NCBI GenBank assembly: GCA_023439125.1
Contig: JAEXOU010000003.1
Location: 21,717-85,716, forward strand
Origin: Bacillota bacterium
Lineage (GTDB): Bacteria > Bacillota > Clostridia > Lachnospirales > Lachnospiraceae
DNA: 64,000 nt
Direction: 5' to 3'
A program made the translations under genes and the position numbers. Numbering within the stretch: position 1 is the stretch's first letter; each line of letters starts with the position of its first letter. Shown piece by piece: positions 1 to 8,649 of the stretch. A model generated the notes under the pieces. That model made no database searches and had not been told where the DNA came from. It saw only the letters and a program-made list of their open reading frames with translations.

Positions 1-2
1 AT

Positions 3-1028
3 ATAAAGGCTGCTGATTTCCCTGTTACATTTTCCTTGACTAATGAAATGTATAAAATGATGCCAAATGATACGGATTTATCCGTGTTTAAAAATGCAGG
101 AATTCAAGGTATAAATTTTGCATTTGCTAATAGTCCTTCCGTGTATCATACAAAAAAAGACACAATCAGTAATTTGAGTATGAACAGTTTACAGCATCAG
201 GGAGAGAATGTACTGAATATGGCCAGGCACTTTGGTAATATTGACTTAAACAGATTAAATACCAGTAGTACCGACTGCGTATATTTCAGTATTATTCATT
301 CAGTGGTTGTAAGTTATCCCAATAGTATCGTATTACCATTATCTGTTATAGTAATTATTTTGTATTTTATTATTATTATATATGCAATAAAATCAGGAGA
401 GATGAAATTGAAGAACATACTGAAAAGCTTTTTTAAATTAATCTTATGTACTTTCATCTCTATAATTCTCGCATTGATCATTACTATAATAATCTGTATT
501 ATTGCTTTAGTATTTTCATTGAGACTAGATAAAGTAGCCATTATGAATTTTTATTTGCTTACTTTGATTGTTATAGCATCTTTAAGCTTTGTGATTTTTT
601 ACATACGATACAATAAAAATTGCACGAACATTGAATCGATTATGGGAAGTTTACTTATTTGGATTTTTCTAGACATAATAACGAGTATTTTAATGAAGGG
701 TGTCAGCTATCTGTTTTTTTGGCCATTTCTTTTAAGTATACCAGGTATTTTTATAGTGTTACTAATAAAAAAGAAGTCTATAAAAATAAAAGTAGAATAT
801 ATTGTATTTTTACTTTTATCAGCACCTTCTATTATCTTACTGATTCCGATCATATATTTGCTCAATGTAGCTATGTTTTTAGCGGCTTTTCCAATACAGA
901 TGCTTTTGATTGCGATGATATTGAGTGTTTTAATCCCTTCTGTTGACATGTTCTTGCAGAGCAGGGTGAAGGTATGTGGAGCATTGAAGGAAGAAAGTGA
1001 GTATTTAGAAGAAAATGATACTATATAA
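3..1028 (+). CDS. M28 family metallopeptidase with C-terminal membrane domain (5' truncated by window)
   Basis: The frame is open to the left edge, so the N-terminal part of the peptidase, with most metal ligands, lies outside the window. The visible start, GIQGINFAF...YHTKKDT followed by LQHQGENVL, is the C-terminal end of the M28 aminopeptidase fold; the His of YHTKKD is the usual last zinc ligand. From about residue 100 there are roughly six to eight hydrophobic segments, making a membrane-anchored exopeptidase of the Fxna-like type. The second M28 protein at 25107-26810 has the same plan but a divergent sequence. A TTG at 36 could be read as a start, but it cuts through the fold and has no ribosome site. 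Substrate unknown. Confidence 0.8.
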   Translation: MKAADFPVTFSLTNEMYKMMPNDTDLSVFKNAGIQGINFAFANSPSVYHTKKDTISNLSMNSLQHQGENVLNMARHFGNIDLNRLNTSSTDCVYFSIIHSVVVSYPNSIVLPLSVIVIILYFIIIIYAIKSGEMKLKNILKSFFKLILCTFISIILALIITIIICIIALVFSLRLDKVAIMNFYLLTLIVIASLSFVIFYIRYNKNCTNIESIMGSLLIWIFLDIITSILMKGVSYLFFWPFLLSIPGIFIVLLIKKKSIKIKVEYIVFLLLSAPSIILLIPIIYLLNVAMFLAAFPIQMLLIAMILSVLIPSVDMFLQSRVKVCGALKEESEYLEENDTI

Positions 1029-1140
1029 ACACCTTCGAGAAGAGGTAGAAGGAGAGCAATTTTATTGACGCAGAGAGTGGATTATGTGTATAATGGCGAT
1101 GTTGGAGCAATAAAATTTGATTTGTGGAGGATTTATTTTT

Positions 1141-1746
1141 GTGAATAAATTTGAACAACGCTCAAAAAGTAGTTATGATAAAAAGGCTGAAAATTATGAT
1201 TTGACTTTTGATGGAAAGTTTACCGTTAAATTCAAGGAAATGATGTACAAAACGGTTAGTGTTAATTCTAATGATGTCGTAGCGGATATTGCTTGTGGCA
1301 ATGGTCGCTTGTTGTATAAACTTGCAGAAAATAAATCTTTTTGTGGATATGGAGTAGATATATCTGAAAATATGATAGAACAGGCAAAAAAGTTAAACCC
1401 AGATATGAAGTTTTATGTTGCTGGATGTGATGACCTTCCTTTTGAAAAAGGAGAGATCGATGTAATGACTGTTTGTGCTGCTTTTCATCATTTTCCAGAT
1501 GTTCATAAGTTCGCTAAAGAAGCAGGTAGAGTAATTAAAAGGCAAGGTAAGTTGTACATAGCAGAAGTTTATTTACCTACTATCTTAAGAGTAATATGTA
1601 ATCCATTTGTTAAGTTTTCGAAGGCTGGAGATGTTAAGTTCTATTCGACAAATGAGATTATTTCGCTGTTTGAAAATCAAGGGTTTGTTGCAAGTGGTGT
1701 CGAAATTAATGGTAAGGTTCAAATGATTCGATTGCAAAGGAAATAA
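1141..1746 (+). CDS. Class I SAM-dependent methyltransferase
   Basis: A 201-residue methyltransferase of the Methyltransf_11/UbiE-like type. The SAM-binding motif I is ADIACGNGRL, followed by the acidic end of strand 2 (GYGVDIS) and the post-motif FHHFPD typical of small-molecule methylases. The GTG start at 1141 is chosen because GGAGG lies 10 bases upstream (1126-1130); an in-frame TTG at 1117 precedes that site and is unlikely. No membrane segments. The acceptor substrate cannot be told from sequence. It stands alone between the M28 peptidase and the NUDIX gene on the same strand. Confidence 0.85.
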   Translation: MNKFEQRSKSSYDKKAENYDLTFDGKFTVKFKEMMYKTVSVNSNDVVADIACGNGRLLYKLAENKSFCGYGVDISENMIEQAKKLNPDMKFYVAGCDDLPFEKGEIDVMTVCAAFHHFPDVHKFAKEAGRVIKRQGKLYIAEVYLPTILRVICNPFVKFSKAGDVKFYSTNEIISLFENQGFVASGVEINGKVQMIRLQRK

Positions 1747-1830
1747 CAAATCCAATTTGGTGAAGTGTAGATGCGGATTTAAGTGCTAAAGCATACAAAT
1801 CAGTCGAGGATTGATTTCTGAAAGAATGGG

Positions 1831-2346
1831 ATGGTAACAGATAGTATGTTAAAAGTGAAATTTTATGATTCTATCGAGGATTCAAAGCTAAAATTTGCTG
1901 TTATTATATCAATGTCATACGGCAAGTGGGTGTTTTGCAAACATAAAGAAAGAGATACATATGAAGTTCCAGGAGGACATAGAGAAGAAGGCGAAAGTAT
2001 CTTAGATACTGCCAAGCGTGAATTAAGAGAAGAAACAGGAGCTACGAAATTCAATATCAAACCTGTATGTGTTTATTCTGTTATTGGAAAGACAAGAGTA
2101 AATGAAAATTTAGATGAAGAAGTATTCGGGATGTTATATGTGGCAGACATTATGGAATTCGAGGAGCTGCATAGTGAAATTGAAAAAATTGTGATTACGG
2201 ATAAATTGATAGAGAATTGGACTTATCCATTGATACAGCCCTTATTGCTGATAGAAGCTATGGAAAGAGGGTTTATTAGCAAGTACACGGAACTAACAGA
2301 TATGGGACGAGCTTTATATGAGAAATATGGCTCTGAGGAGCATTAA
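1831..2346 (+). CDS. NUDIX hydrolase
   Basis: The complete Nudix box G(x5)E(x7)REUxEExGU is present at about residues 48-70: it begins GGHREEGES and ends RELREETGA, with the Mg2+-binding glutamates intact. Such enzymes cleave nucleoside diphosphates linked to another moiety; the substrate is not predictable here. The C-terminal 40 residues (EAMERGFISKYTELTDMG) are not part of the Nudix fold and may form a small helical extension. The ATG at 1831 has only a weak ribosome site; ATG 1846 is possible. The gene ends 33 bases before the AraC gene. Confidence 0.88.
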   Translation: MVTDSMLKVKFYDSIEDSKLKFAVIISMSYGKWVFCKHKERDTYEVPGGHREEGESILDTAKRELREETGATKFNIKPVCVYSVIGKTRVNENLDEEVFGMLYVADIMEFEELHSEIEKIVITDKLIENWTYPLIQPLLLIEAMERGFISKYTELTDMGRALYEKYGSEEH

Positions 2347-2378
2347 GTGAAATGGAGCTTTAATATAGGAGAAAAGTA

Positions 2379-3353
2379 ATGCAAGAGAAGAAATGTGACA
2401 GAGAAAACTGCAATTGTAAAGTAGAGATACCTTCCGAGAATAAGAACGGCACGACCGTTCAGATATCCGATGATAACGGACGGTATGTTATGACCACTTA
2501 TCAAGTATTTCCAGGTGTTGAGTTTATCTACGGTGACGCACATATACAAAGTGTCTGTTTTGAGGAAAGACCAGCGGTATCTGATAATGTGTTTGAAATC
2601 AGTCATTGCCGTGAAGGACGCCTTGAGTGCAACGTAAACGGCGAATTTTGGTATCTGACTCCCGGCGATCTATCGATTGTCAGGACAAACACCATCTCGT
2701 CCGATACATATTTTCCGTTGCGACACTATCATGGTGTCACCATACGAATAGACCTAGAGCAAGCCCCAAGATGTCTTTCCTGTCTGTTGGATGATGTTAA
2801 GGTACAGCCAAAAGCAATCGCTGATAAATTCTGTGGCTCAAACGGTGCATTTGTTGCTCGTGCTAATCCTTCCTTTGAGCATATTTTTTCGGAACTTTAT
2901 TCCGTACCTTCTGCGATAAAGAAGGGATATTTTAAATTAAAGACGCTTGAGCTGCTATTGTTTCTCAGCGTTCTAGATATGAAACAGGATGAGATAGAAG
3001 AACGAATTTATACCAAAACACAGGTAAAACTGGCAAAAGATATCGGGCGGTATCTAACCGAGCACATGAACGACCGAATTACCATTGATCAGCTTTGCGA
3101 GCAGTTCCATGTGTCTGCAGCACACATCAAGAATACATTTAAGGGAGTGTACGGTGTTTCTGTTGGAGCATACATCCGAACACAGAAGATGGAATCGGCA
3201 GCATATATGCTTGAATATACCGACAAGTCTATCTTAGAGATTGCCGGTGAACACGGCTATGATAACGGCAGCAAATTTGCAGGTGCTTTCCGTGCGGTAA
3301 AGGGTATGAACCCTACGGAATACCGCAATGCCCTACACCGAAAAATTACATAA
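2379..3353 (+). CDS. AraC family transcriptional regulator
   Basis: A 324-residue regulator with an N-terminal ligand-sensing region (a cupin-like stretch around GDLSIVRTN) and a C-terminal double helix-turn-helix from about residue 220, containing ITIDQLCEQFHVSAAHIKNT and the family signature ILEIAGEHGYDNGSKFAGAF. The N-terminus carries a Cys cluster, CDRENCNC, which could bind a metal; that is inference. Codon use and GC are higher than in the flanking genes, as in the DUF3793 gene downstream, suggesting the two arrived together. It is followed by an intrinsic terminator and a new promoter region. Confidence 0.9.
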   Translation: MQEKKCDRENCNCKVEIPSENKNGTTVQISDDNGRYVMTTYQVFPGVEFIYGDAHIQSVCFEERPAVSDNVFEISHCREGRLECNVNGEFWYLTPGDLSIVRTNTISSDTYFPLRHYHGVTIRIDLEQAPRCLSCLLDDVKVQPKAIADKFCGSNGAFVARANPSFEHIFSELYSVPSAIKKGYFKLKTLELLLFLSVLDMKQDEIEERIYTKTQVKLAKDIGRYLTEHMNDRITIDQLCEQFHVSAAHIKNTFKGVYGVSVGAYIRTQKMESAAYMLEYTDKSILEIAGEHGYDNGSKFAGAFRAVKGMNPTEYRNALHRKIT

Positions 3354-3368
3354 CACTATCCAAATGGA

Positions 3369-3410
3369 GCCTTATTCTATCTTTTCGGAGTAGAACAAGG
3401 CCCTTTTTTT
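3369..3410 (+). terminator. Intrinsic terminator after AraC gene
   Basis: A 12-base stem (3369-3380 with 3390-3401; one mismatch and one G-T pair) is followed by a run of seven T. It separates AraC transcription from the DUF3793 unit. Confidence 0.8.
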
Positions 3411-3426
3411 GGTTATAATACTTCAA

Positions 3427-3444
3427 AGGTGAGAACAATCACCT
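3427..3444. promoter_or_regulatory. Operator-like palindrome 1 (AGGTGA-N6-TCACCT)
   Basis: Perfect 6-base arms flank a 6-base spacer, just downstream of a TATAAT-like box at 3414-3419. It shares the half-site AGGT(T/G)A and the same spacer length with the second palindrome, so the same regulator may bind both. Confidence 0.5.
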
Positions 3445-3458
3445 AATATTTTTAACAA

Positions 3459-3480
3459 TAGGTTAGGCATAACTAACCTA
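3459..3480. promoter_or_regulatory. Operator-like palindrome 2 (TAGGTTAG-N6-CTAACCTA)
   Basis: Perfect 8-base arms with a 6-base spacer, centred 34 bases from palindrome 1 and 47 bases before the DUF3793 gene. AGGTTAG/CTAACCT half-sites resemble DtxR/IdeR iron boxes, but the spacer is longer than in the classic box. Control by iron or manganese is an inference. Confidence 0.5.
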
Positions 3481-3526
3481 AAAGGAAAGTATTCTAGAGG
3501 TACATATTGCATAAGGAGGTGTAGAT

Positions 3527-4078
3527 ATGTCGGATGAAATGATTGTTAGGCATTGTTCGCCTACGCTTGCAGGAATGAAGACTGGAAGTATGTTCGCCTA
3601 TACCTATGCAAGCGAAAATGATATGCGGGAAAGTATTCGACACTGGAACCGACTGCTTACTAAGAAAGGCTTGCGGGTGCTACCACTTAAATTCCACAAT
3701 AACCGTGCGTTGATTTATGTATACCGTCCGGCAAAATTGTCGCAGGATCTGAAGGACGGAACAGCTTGCCGTTTACTGCGGGAACGTGGGTACTGTATGA
3801 TGACGCCAGAAAAATGTGTTATACAGCTTATGAAACGTTTAGGCGAATATGAGGAATTTCCACATGAGATTGGTCTGTTTCTTGGATATCCCCCAGAGGA
3901 TGTCTGTGGTTTTATCGAGAATAAGGCGGAGTGTTGCAAATGTGTCGGTAACTGGAAGGTGTACGGCGATGCAGAAGTGGCACAGAAAACCTTTGCGAAA
4001 TATAAGAAATGCACCACTGTGTACTGTATGCAGCATGCGAACGGAAGGTCGATCGAACAGCTCACAGTAGCAAATTGA
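3527..4078 (+). CDS. DUF3793 family protein
   Basis: A 183-residue protein with the DUF3793 hallmark FPHEIGLFLGYPPEDVCGFI near residue 110 and several C-terminal Cys (CCKC, then two more). The family is common in Clostridia and tends to lie near iron-transport and flavodoxin genes; its function is unknown to me. It starts at an ATG with AAGGAGG 8 bases upstream. The preceding region carries two palindromes and its base composition differs from the surrounding genes, so it is probably a regulated and possibly transferred unit with the AraC gene. Confidence 0.85.
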   Translation: MSDEMIVRHCSPTLAGMKTGSMFAYTYASENDMRESIRHWNRLLTKKGLRVLPLKFHNNRALIYVYRPAKLSQDLKDGTACRLLRERGYCMMTPEKCVIQLMKRLGEYEEFPHEIGLFLGYPPEDVCGFIENKAECCKCVGNWKVYGDAEVAQKTFAKYKKCTTVYCMQHANGRSIEQLTVAN

Positions 4079-4167
4079 TAGAAAATGTGCTGATGTATCT
4101 CCATTGGTTCTACTATTGACTGAATTTCGAGGGAGAATTGACCTTAATGATATATTAGTAGAATACG

Positions 4168-4196
4168 TTGAATAATTATGTAAATTAGAGTAAAAT
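4168..4196 (+). promoter_or_regulatory. Sigma-A-type promoter
   Basis: TTGAAT at 4168-4173, a 17-base spacer and TAAAAT at 4191-4196, placed 57 bases before the small membrane-anchored protein gene. Confidence 0.5.
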
Positions 4197-4252
4197 ATTA
4201 TCTATCAATAAAAGCAGAATTAATACTCAAAGCTTTAAGTAGAAAGGTGATT

Positions 4253-4675
4253 ATGAAAAAGAAAGTAATTATTATATGCATTACCATTATTTTTGCCTTT
4301 GCTTTGGTAGTATTACTTCTAACAAAGGAAAGCAGTCATGATAAGATGAAAACACAAGTGATTCAGGACTTCCTAAAGTATAGAGATTCTTTTGAAATCA
4401 TCTGTAAGGATATTAATGCTAGTAATTTAGAAGAAATCAATAAAAATAACTATGTGGGGCATAGTAGTAGTGATCAGGATAAGAAGGCATATGAATGCAT
4501 ATTTGAGAAGTCACACTTTACCTCAATAATTAAAAATAACGATAATATAGTATTTAAGCATACTAAGGGAAAATATGGAGTAGAATTAATATATTCAAAA
4601 AATCCTGAAGATTATATGAAATATTATCAGGTACTTGATGAGAATTGGTATTATAATATATTTATGTATGAATAA
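4253..4675 (+). CDS. Small membrane-anchored or secreted protein, unknown
   Basis: 140 residues: a basic start (MKKK), one hydrophobic segment at about 4-24, then a soluble charged domain with no recognised family. The segment has no lipobox Cys, so it is either an uncleaved anchor or a signal peptide. The ATG at 4253 follows AGAAAGG at a spacing of 5; an in-frame GTG at 4247 overlaps that ribosome site and was not used. Two Cys in the outer domain could form a disulphide. It appears monocistronic. Confidence 0.65.
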   Translation: MKKKVIIICITIIFAFALVVLLLTKESSHDKMKTQVIQDFLKYRDSFEIICKDINASNLEEINKNNYVGHSSSDQDKKAYECIFEKSHFTSIIKNNDNIVFKHTKGKYGVELIYSKNPEDYMKYYQVLDENWYYNIFMYE

Positions 4676-4954
4676 TAAATAATTACTGTACAGAAGGCCC
4701 CAGAGTAATGTTTATTCTTTGCTATGTTTTGCAAACGTACATAGTTGAAGATTCTGTGCTTGAGTGAGAAGACAAAAATTCAATTACTATAAGATTAAGA
4801 TTCCAGACCATATTATAAGGACATTTTTTTAAAAGAGATTTTAGAGAAGTGTCCTTCTTGCTATATATTTTCAAAGATGCTTTAGTGTGCTAAAATGAGA
4901 TATAGAGATTTGAATTGTTTTAGCGCAGAACTATTAGCAAAGGAGTCATAACTT

Positions 4955-5869
4955 ATGAAAACAACTTTGGAAAGAGCAAGTGAGTTTATGTATCGTAATG
5001 CTAGACCTCTTGATTTAGCAAGATTTCAATATCACTTTGAAAATGGCAGCAAGGAAGCAGTTATTAATGTATTATCATATTATCAAAACAAAGATGGTGG
5101 GTGCGGTCATGCTATAGAAGCAGACTGCTGGAATCCAAACTCAACCCCGCTACATACAGGTGGTGCAAGCGATATTTTAAGAGAAATCGATTTTACTGAT
5201 TTTAGTCATCCGTTTGTTAAAGGCTTATTGAAATGGTATTTAAGCGGAGAACATTTTGACGGAAAGCATTGGTCAATCGTTGTTGAAAGCAACAATGCTT
5301 ATCCTCATGCTCCATGGTGGTATACAGACAGTGCCAGTGCATGTCATACGGATTACAATGGCACTGCACAAATAGCAGGCTTTATGGTTCGTTATGCCAA
5401 ACAAGATAGTGAAGCTTTTAAGCTTGGGCTACGAATCGTAAATGAAGCGATCGATGCCCTATCTTCTAAAAATTTGCAGGATAAGCATACATGTGCCTGC
5501 TACATTCGCATGAAAGAATATATTGAAAAGGCAGGAATGACAAACTTAATTCCATATGAAGATTTAAGACAGAAATTACACGAAGCAGTTAACAATTTGA
5601 TTTGTACTGATATTTCAAAATGGGGTTATTATGTATGTAAACCATCTGATTTTATATCTTCAATGGATAGTGAGTATTATTTAGATAATAAAGAAATTTC
5701 AGATTATCAATGCGAACATATCATCAATACACAACTAGAAGATGGTTCGTGGGACATTAGTTGGAGTTGGGAGGATTATCCTGACGAGTGGGCAATTAGT
5801 AAGAATTGGTGGAAAGGTCAAGTTATTATAGAGAATTTACTATATTTAAGAGGATTTGGACGTATTTGA
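4955..5869 (+). CDS. Terpenoid-cyclase/prenyltransferase-fold (alpha/alpha toroid) protein
   Basis: 304 residues with QW-like repeats typical of the alpha/alpha-toroid superfamily: QNKDGGCGHAIEAD near residue 47 and QLEDGSWDISWSW near residue 265, each pairing Q with G-x-W/G. There is no DxDD acid motif of squalene-hopene cyclase, no signal peptide and no transmembrane segment, so cyclase activity is unproven; many clostridial members are annotated hypothetical. The start has AAAGGAG 9 bases upstream. It converges with the DUF1295 gene across a shared terminator. Confidence 0.6.
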   Translation: MKTTLERASEFMYRNARPLDLARFQYHFENGSKEAVINVLSYYQNKDGGCGHAIEADCWNPNSTPLHTGGASDILREIDFTDFSHPFVKGLLKWYLSGEHFDGKHWSIVVESNNAYPHAPWWYTDSASACHTDYNGTAQIAGFMVRYAKQDSEAFKLGLRIVNEAIDALSSKNLQDKHTCACYIRMKEYIEKAGMTNLIPYEDLRQKLHEAVNNLICTDISKWGYYVCKPSDFISSMDSEYYLDNKEISDYQCEHIINTQLEDGSWDISWSWEDYPDEWAISKNWWKGQVIIENLLYLRGFGRI

Positions 5870-5936
5870 TCGAGAGTGTCAGGGGTGGATAATCAAACTG
5901 TATCTCTGCTATAAAAATAGATTCACGCTTATAAAT

Positions 5937-5988
5937 AAAAGATCCTGTAACAACATCCATTAACAATGGGAATGTGCAGGATCTTTTA
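5937..5988. terminator. Bidirectional terminator
   Basis: AAAAGATCCTG (5937-5947) pairs perfectly with CAGGATCTTTT (5977-5987), with A and T runs at the outer ends, so it can serve both convergent genes. Confidence 0.85.
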
Positions 5989-6022
5989 TTTCATTTGAAA
6001 GGTAATACATTTAATATATTGA

Positions 6023-6826
6023 TCAAATTTTAATCCAGTTGCATTTTGACAAACTGTACAGTGGAATCAGCGGTAAAAGCAATGGGGTAGAAGTACGGTA
6101 AGCAACATAAGCAGAATCAGAGTTGTAATGCTTATTCTGACGTCCTTCGAGACGTTTTGCCCCACTTAACATGACGTAAATAATACTTAGATATCCAAGC
6201 ACTGGAATGATCCACTGCATAGCAGTATTATAAGCTGTGAAGCCAGATACAAAGACACCAGTCCAGAATAACAGCTCACCAAAGTAGTTTGGACAGCGAA
6301 CGATTTTATATAATCCAGAATCACAGAAACGATTTGGTGCTTTTTGCTTTGCTTTGGACTTTTGAGCATCTGCGATTGTTTCAATCATAATTGCAAGTAT
6401 CATAATAACGATGCCTATATAAGTTGAGAGATCTGCTGACTTGTAGTTGACCAAGCGGTAAAAGATAGGACTAACTTCAGCAACATACAACACAGTAACG
6501 CTAATCCAGATGACAATCGAGACGAAGAGTGGAATCTTTTTATCAACACCTGTTTCTTTGTAAACAGTTTGACGATAAGCAGTACTCTTAAGTTCACGCA
6601 TAAGTAAAAATCCACCCAAGCGAATGCCGTAAACGACTAGTAGTAGACATTGAAGAATAACGGCGATTGGAATGGTCTTTTGATATAAGAAAATTAATGT
6701 AATACCAGCACCAGCAATTGCAAATCCGTAACCAACGGATAAGAACCATACGAACTTATAAAACCCAATGGCACATAGCACGGCACATACTATGAATAAA
6801 ATTAGTATATTAGATGGGAAAACCAT
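6023..6826 (-). CDS. DUF1295 membrane protein (steroid 5-alpha-reductase/isoprenylcysteine methyltransferase-like)
   Basis: 267 residues with about seven hydrophobic helices. The C-terminal motif GLYKIVRCPNYFGELLFW matches the DUF1295 signature (R-x-P-N-Y-x-G-E), shared with steroid 5-alpha-reductases and ICMT-like methyltransferases. It is the last gene of a four-gene operon with TetR control, 15 bases after the NAD(P)-binding protein; the grouping with two redox-type proteins suggests modification of a lipophilic compound. The exact reaction is unknown. Confidence 0.82.
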   Translation of the reverse strand: MVFPSNILILFIVCAVLCAIGFYKFVWFLSVGYGFAIAGAGITLIFLYQKTIPIAVILQCLLLVVYGIRLGGFLLMRELKSTAYRQTVYKETGVDKKIPLFVSIVIWISVTVLYVAEVSPIFYRLVNYKSADLSTYIGIVIMILAIMIETIADAQKSKAKQKAPNRFCDSGLYKIVRCPNYFGELLFWTGVFVSGFTAYNTAMQWIIPVLGYLSIIYVMLSGAKRLEGRQNKHYNSDSAYVAYRTSTPLLLPLIPLYSLSKCNWIKI

Positions 6827-6841
6827 ATTTTATCCTTCCTT

Positions 6842-7690
6842 TCATTCGTGATAACAAGACTTTATGTATTCTTTAAAACTTAGCTTTCCATACTTTGTGG
6901 AGGCAACCATTTCATTGGATAAGGTCCATTTGGAGAAACGAATGATAGCTTCTTTCCCATTCTTCTTTCTTTTTGCCATCCACGCAAGGAGTGAGAATAA
7001 CCAGACTGGGGCACGTTTGATTACAGCAGGTTTACCAGCGGCATCAAAGAACATCGTTGCAATTTCTTCATAGGAATAGGTCTCGATGCCACCGATGTCA
7101 TAGCATTTCCTAGCATCAAGCATATGTGATACGATAAAGTCTGCAAGATCGGAGGTATCTATAACATTGGCGTGTACTGGCTTCTTACCAAGCAACGTCA
7201 CTTTACCTGCTTCAATCATCGGCATAAATACTTTGGCAATATCGTAAAAATATCCAGTTGGACGATAGATCACATAATCTATCTTGCTTTCTTTTAATTT
7301 CTGTTCCATTAAGTATTTGGCATGCAACATCGGAACGGATGCATCGCCATCGGCTTTTAGTACGGAAACATAAGCAAAGTGTTTCACCTTGGCACGTAAA
7401 GCTTCTTCTAAGAGATTTAGATTTCCTTGATAATCAACATCATAGTTAGTCACCTTAGTAGAAGAGGAGGTAAGTCCTACCGTTGTAATCACAACGTCAG
7501 CACCCTCGCATAATCCGTTAAGTTCCTGTTTGTTTGTAATGTCAATTTTTTTAGAAGTAAATCCAGTTGTTAGATCAGGTAATTCGTGAATGACTAAATC
7601 AACTGCAATGACTTCGTGTTTACTATGTACGAGCTTACGTAAAATATCACTTCCAAGTTTTCCGAAGGCTCCTGCTAATACAACTTTCAT
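6842..7690 (-). CDS. NAD(P)-binding atypical SDR / NmrA-like protein
   Basis: 282 residues; the Rossmann start MKVVLAGAFGKLGSDIL carries the GxxGxxG nucleotide motif, followed by an acidic residue after strand 2 (AVDL) and TTVGLTSS, where the classic active-site region begins. The YxxxK catalytic pair is not clear, as in NmrA/atypical SDRs, although HAKYLMEQKL occupies that place and holds a Y-less AKYL variant. It may be a reductase or a redox-sensing protein. It lies in the TetR operon, 14 bases after the flavin-reductase-like gene. Confidence 0.8.
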   Translation of the reverse strand: MKVVLAGAFGKLGSDILRKLVHSKHEVIAVDLVIHELPDLTTGFTSKKIDITNKQELNGLCEGADVVITTVGLTSSSTKVTNYDVDYQGNLNLLEEALRAKVKHFAYVSVLKADGDASVPMLHAKYLMEQKLKESKIDYVIYRPTGYFYDIAKVFMPMIEAGKVTLLGKKPVHANVIDTSDLADFIVSHMLDARKCYDIGGIETYSYEEIATMFFDAAGKPAVIKRAPVWLFSLLAWMAKRKKNGKEAIIRFSKWTLSNEMVASTKYGKLSFKEYIKSCYHE

Positions 7691-7704
7691 GTGAATCCTC
7701 TCCT

Positions 7705-8634
7705 TTACTCATGCTTCTTTTCTTTGGAGCGTTTATCGTTAATTATCTGCATATGTTCTTCGGTAATTAAAGTTACATCATTCTCACGTGCCCAGGCAAT
7801 GCAACCTTTTAGGGCAGTAGTTAAGAAGATTCTTGGGATTTTTACCATCATCTTGCAAGCACCTTCTGTAAATTTTATTTTATCATCCATACGATTCGCT
7901 GCATATTTGACAGAGTCTAAGTTACCCTCACGGATTGGTAGCAGTTCAGGAATCGGTTTTTTAAATGAAGTGTACCAAAAGTTTTTACTGTCACGGTAAC
8001 CGTAATCTACCGGAACCCGAGGAAAGCCTTTTGCACGTACACCATTGATGATCGAATCATAATATTTTGGTTTCATAAGAATCTTATCGACGCGAAGTAT
8101 GAAATGAGCTCCGAACTTCGAAGTAATTCCGTTAAAATCATGATATGGTGGCTCATATCCATTCAATTCACCTGGAAGATCCTTATCAGCACCATCAAGA
8201 TGTCGCATCCAAGTACATTCAAATACTTGATAAGATTCTGCTACGACTTGCGGAAATAGCTCTTCTGGATGTTCGGCGGCCATCAATCCATCTTCTAAGG
8301 TAAAGATACAGTCCTTCATCTTTTCTTTCGGAGTATCACCTGGAAACCCCATACGGACTGCTTCTTTAAAATACTTTTTCTTATCTGGAATGAAATTTAA
8401 CGCACATTTACCATTCTGTAAAAGATGCTGAGCGGTATTGGAAGAATTACGTGCACATAAAAGCATAGCATAATAATCCTTACCTGCTATGTAATATGGC
8501 TGGATCAAAGAATAAGCGCCAAGAGAAGTCGAACCGTCCTCAGTTAAGGTACTAATCATGACGGTTGGCATTGGGAAAAAAGCGGATGTTTGATAAAAGT
8601 TGTCAACAATTCTAAGATTCTTAAAACTACTCAT
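7705..8634 (-). CDS. Flavin reductase-like (FMN-binding split barrel) protein
   Basis: 309 residues. The N-terminal 200 residues resemble the flavin-reductase-like split barrel: FPMPTVMISTLTEDGSTSLG, then NTAQHLLQNGKCALNFI. Members bind FMN and reduce flavins or act as flavoproteins. The C-terminal 100 residues are an extension with several basic residues and no recognised domain. It is the second gene of the TetR operon, 15 bases after the regulator, with AGGAGG ahead of its ATG. Confidence 0.75.
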   Translation of the reverse strand: MSSFKNLRIVDNFYQTSAFFPMPTVMISTLTEDGSTSLGAYSLIQPYYIAGKDYYAMLLCARNSSNTAQHLLQNGKCALNFIPDKKKYFKEAVRMGFPGDTPKEKMKDCIFTLEDGLMAAEHPEELFPQVVAESYQVFECTWMRHLDGADKDLPGELNGYEPPYHDFNGITSKFGAHFILRVDKILMKPKYYDSIINGVRAKGFPRVPVDYGYRDSKNFWYTSFKKPIPELLPIREGNLDSVKYAANRMDDKIKFTEGACKMMVKIPRIFLTTALKGCIAWARENDVTLITEEHMQIINDKRSKEKKHE

Positions 8635-8649
8635 AATACAACCTCCTTT

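Noticed and set aside
1117..1140. Earlier TTG start for the methyltransferase
   Set aside because: The extension runs over the GGAGG ribosome site that serves the GTG at 1141.
4881..4894. Operator TTTAG-TGTG-CTAAA before the terpenoid-cyclase-fold gene
   Set aside because: Five-base AT-rich arms are too likely by chance in this AT-rich DNA.
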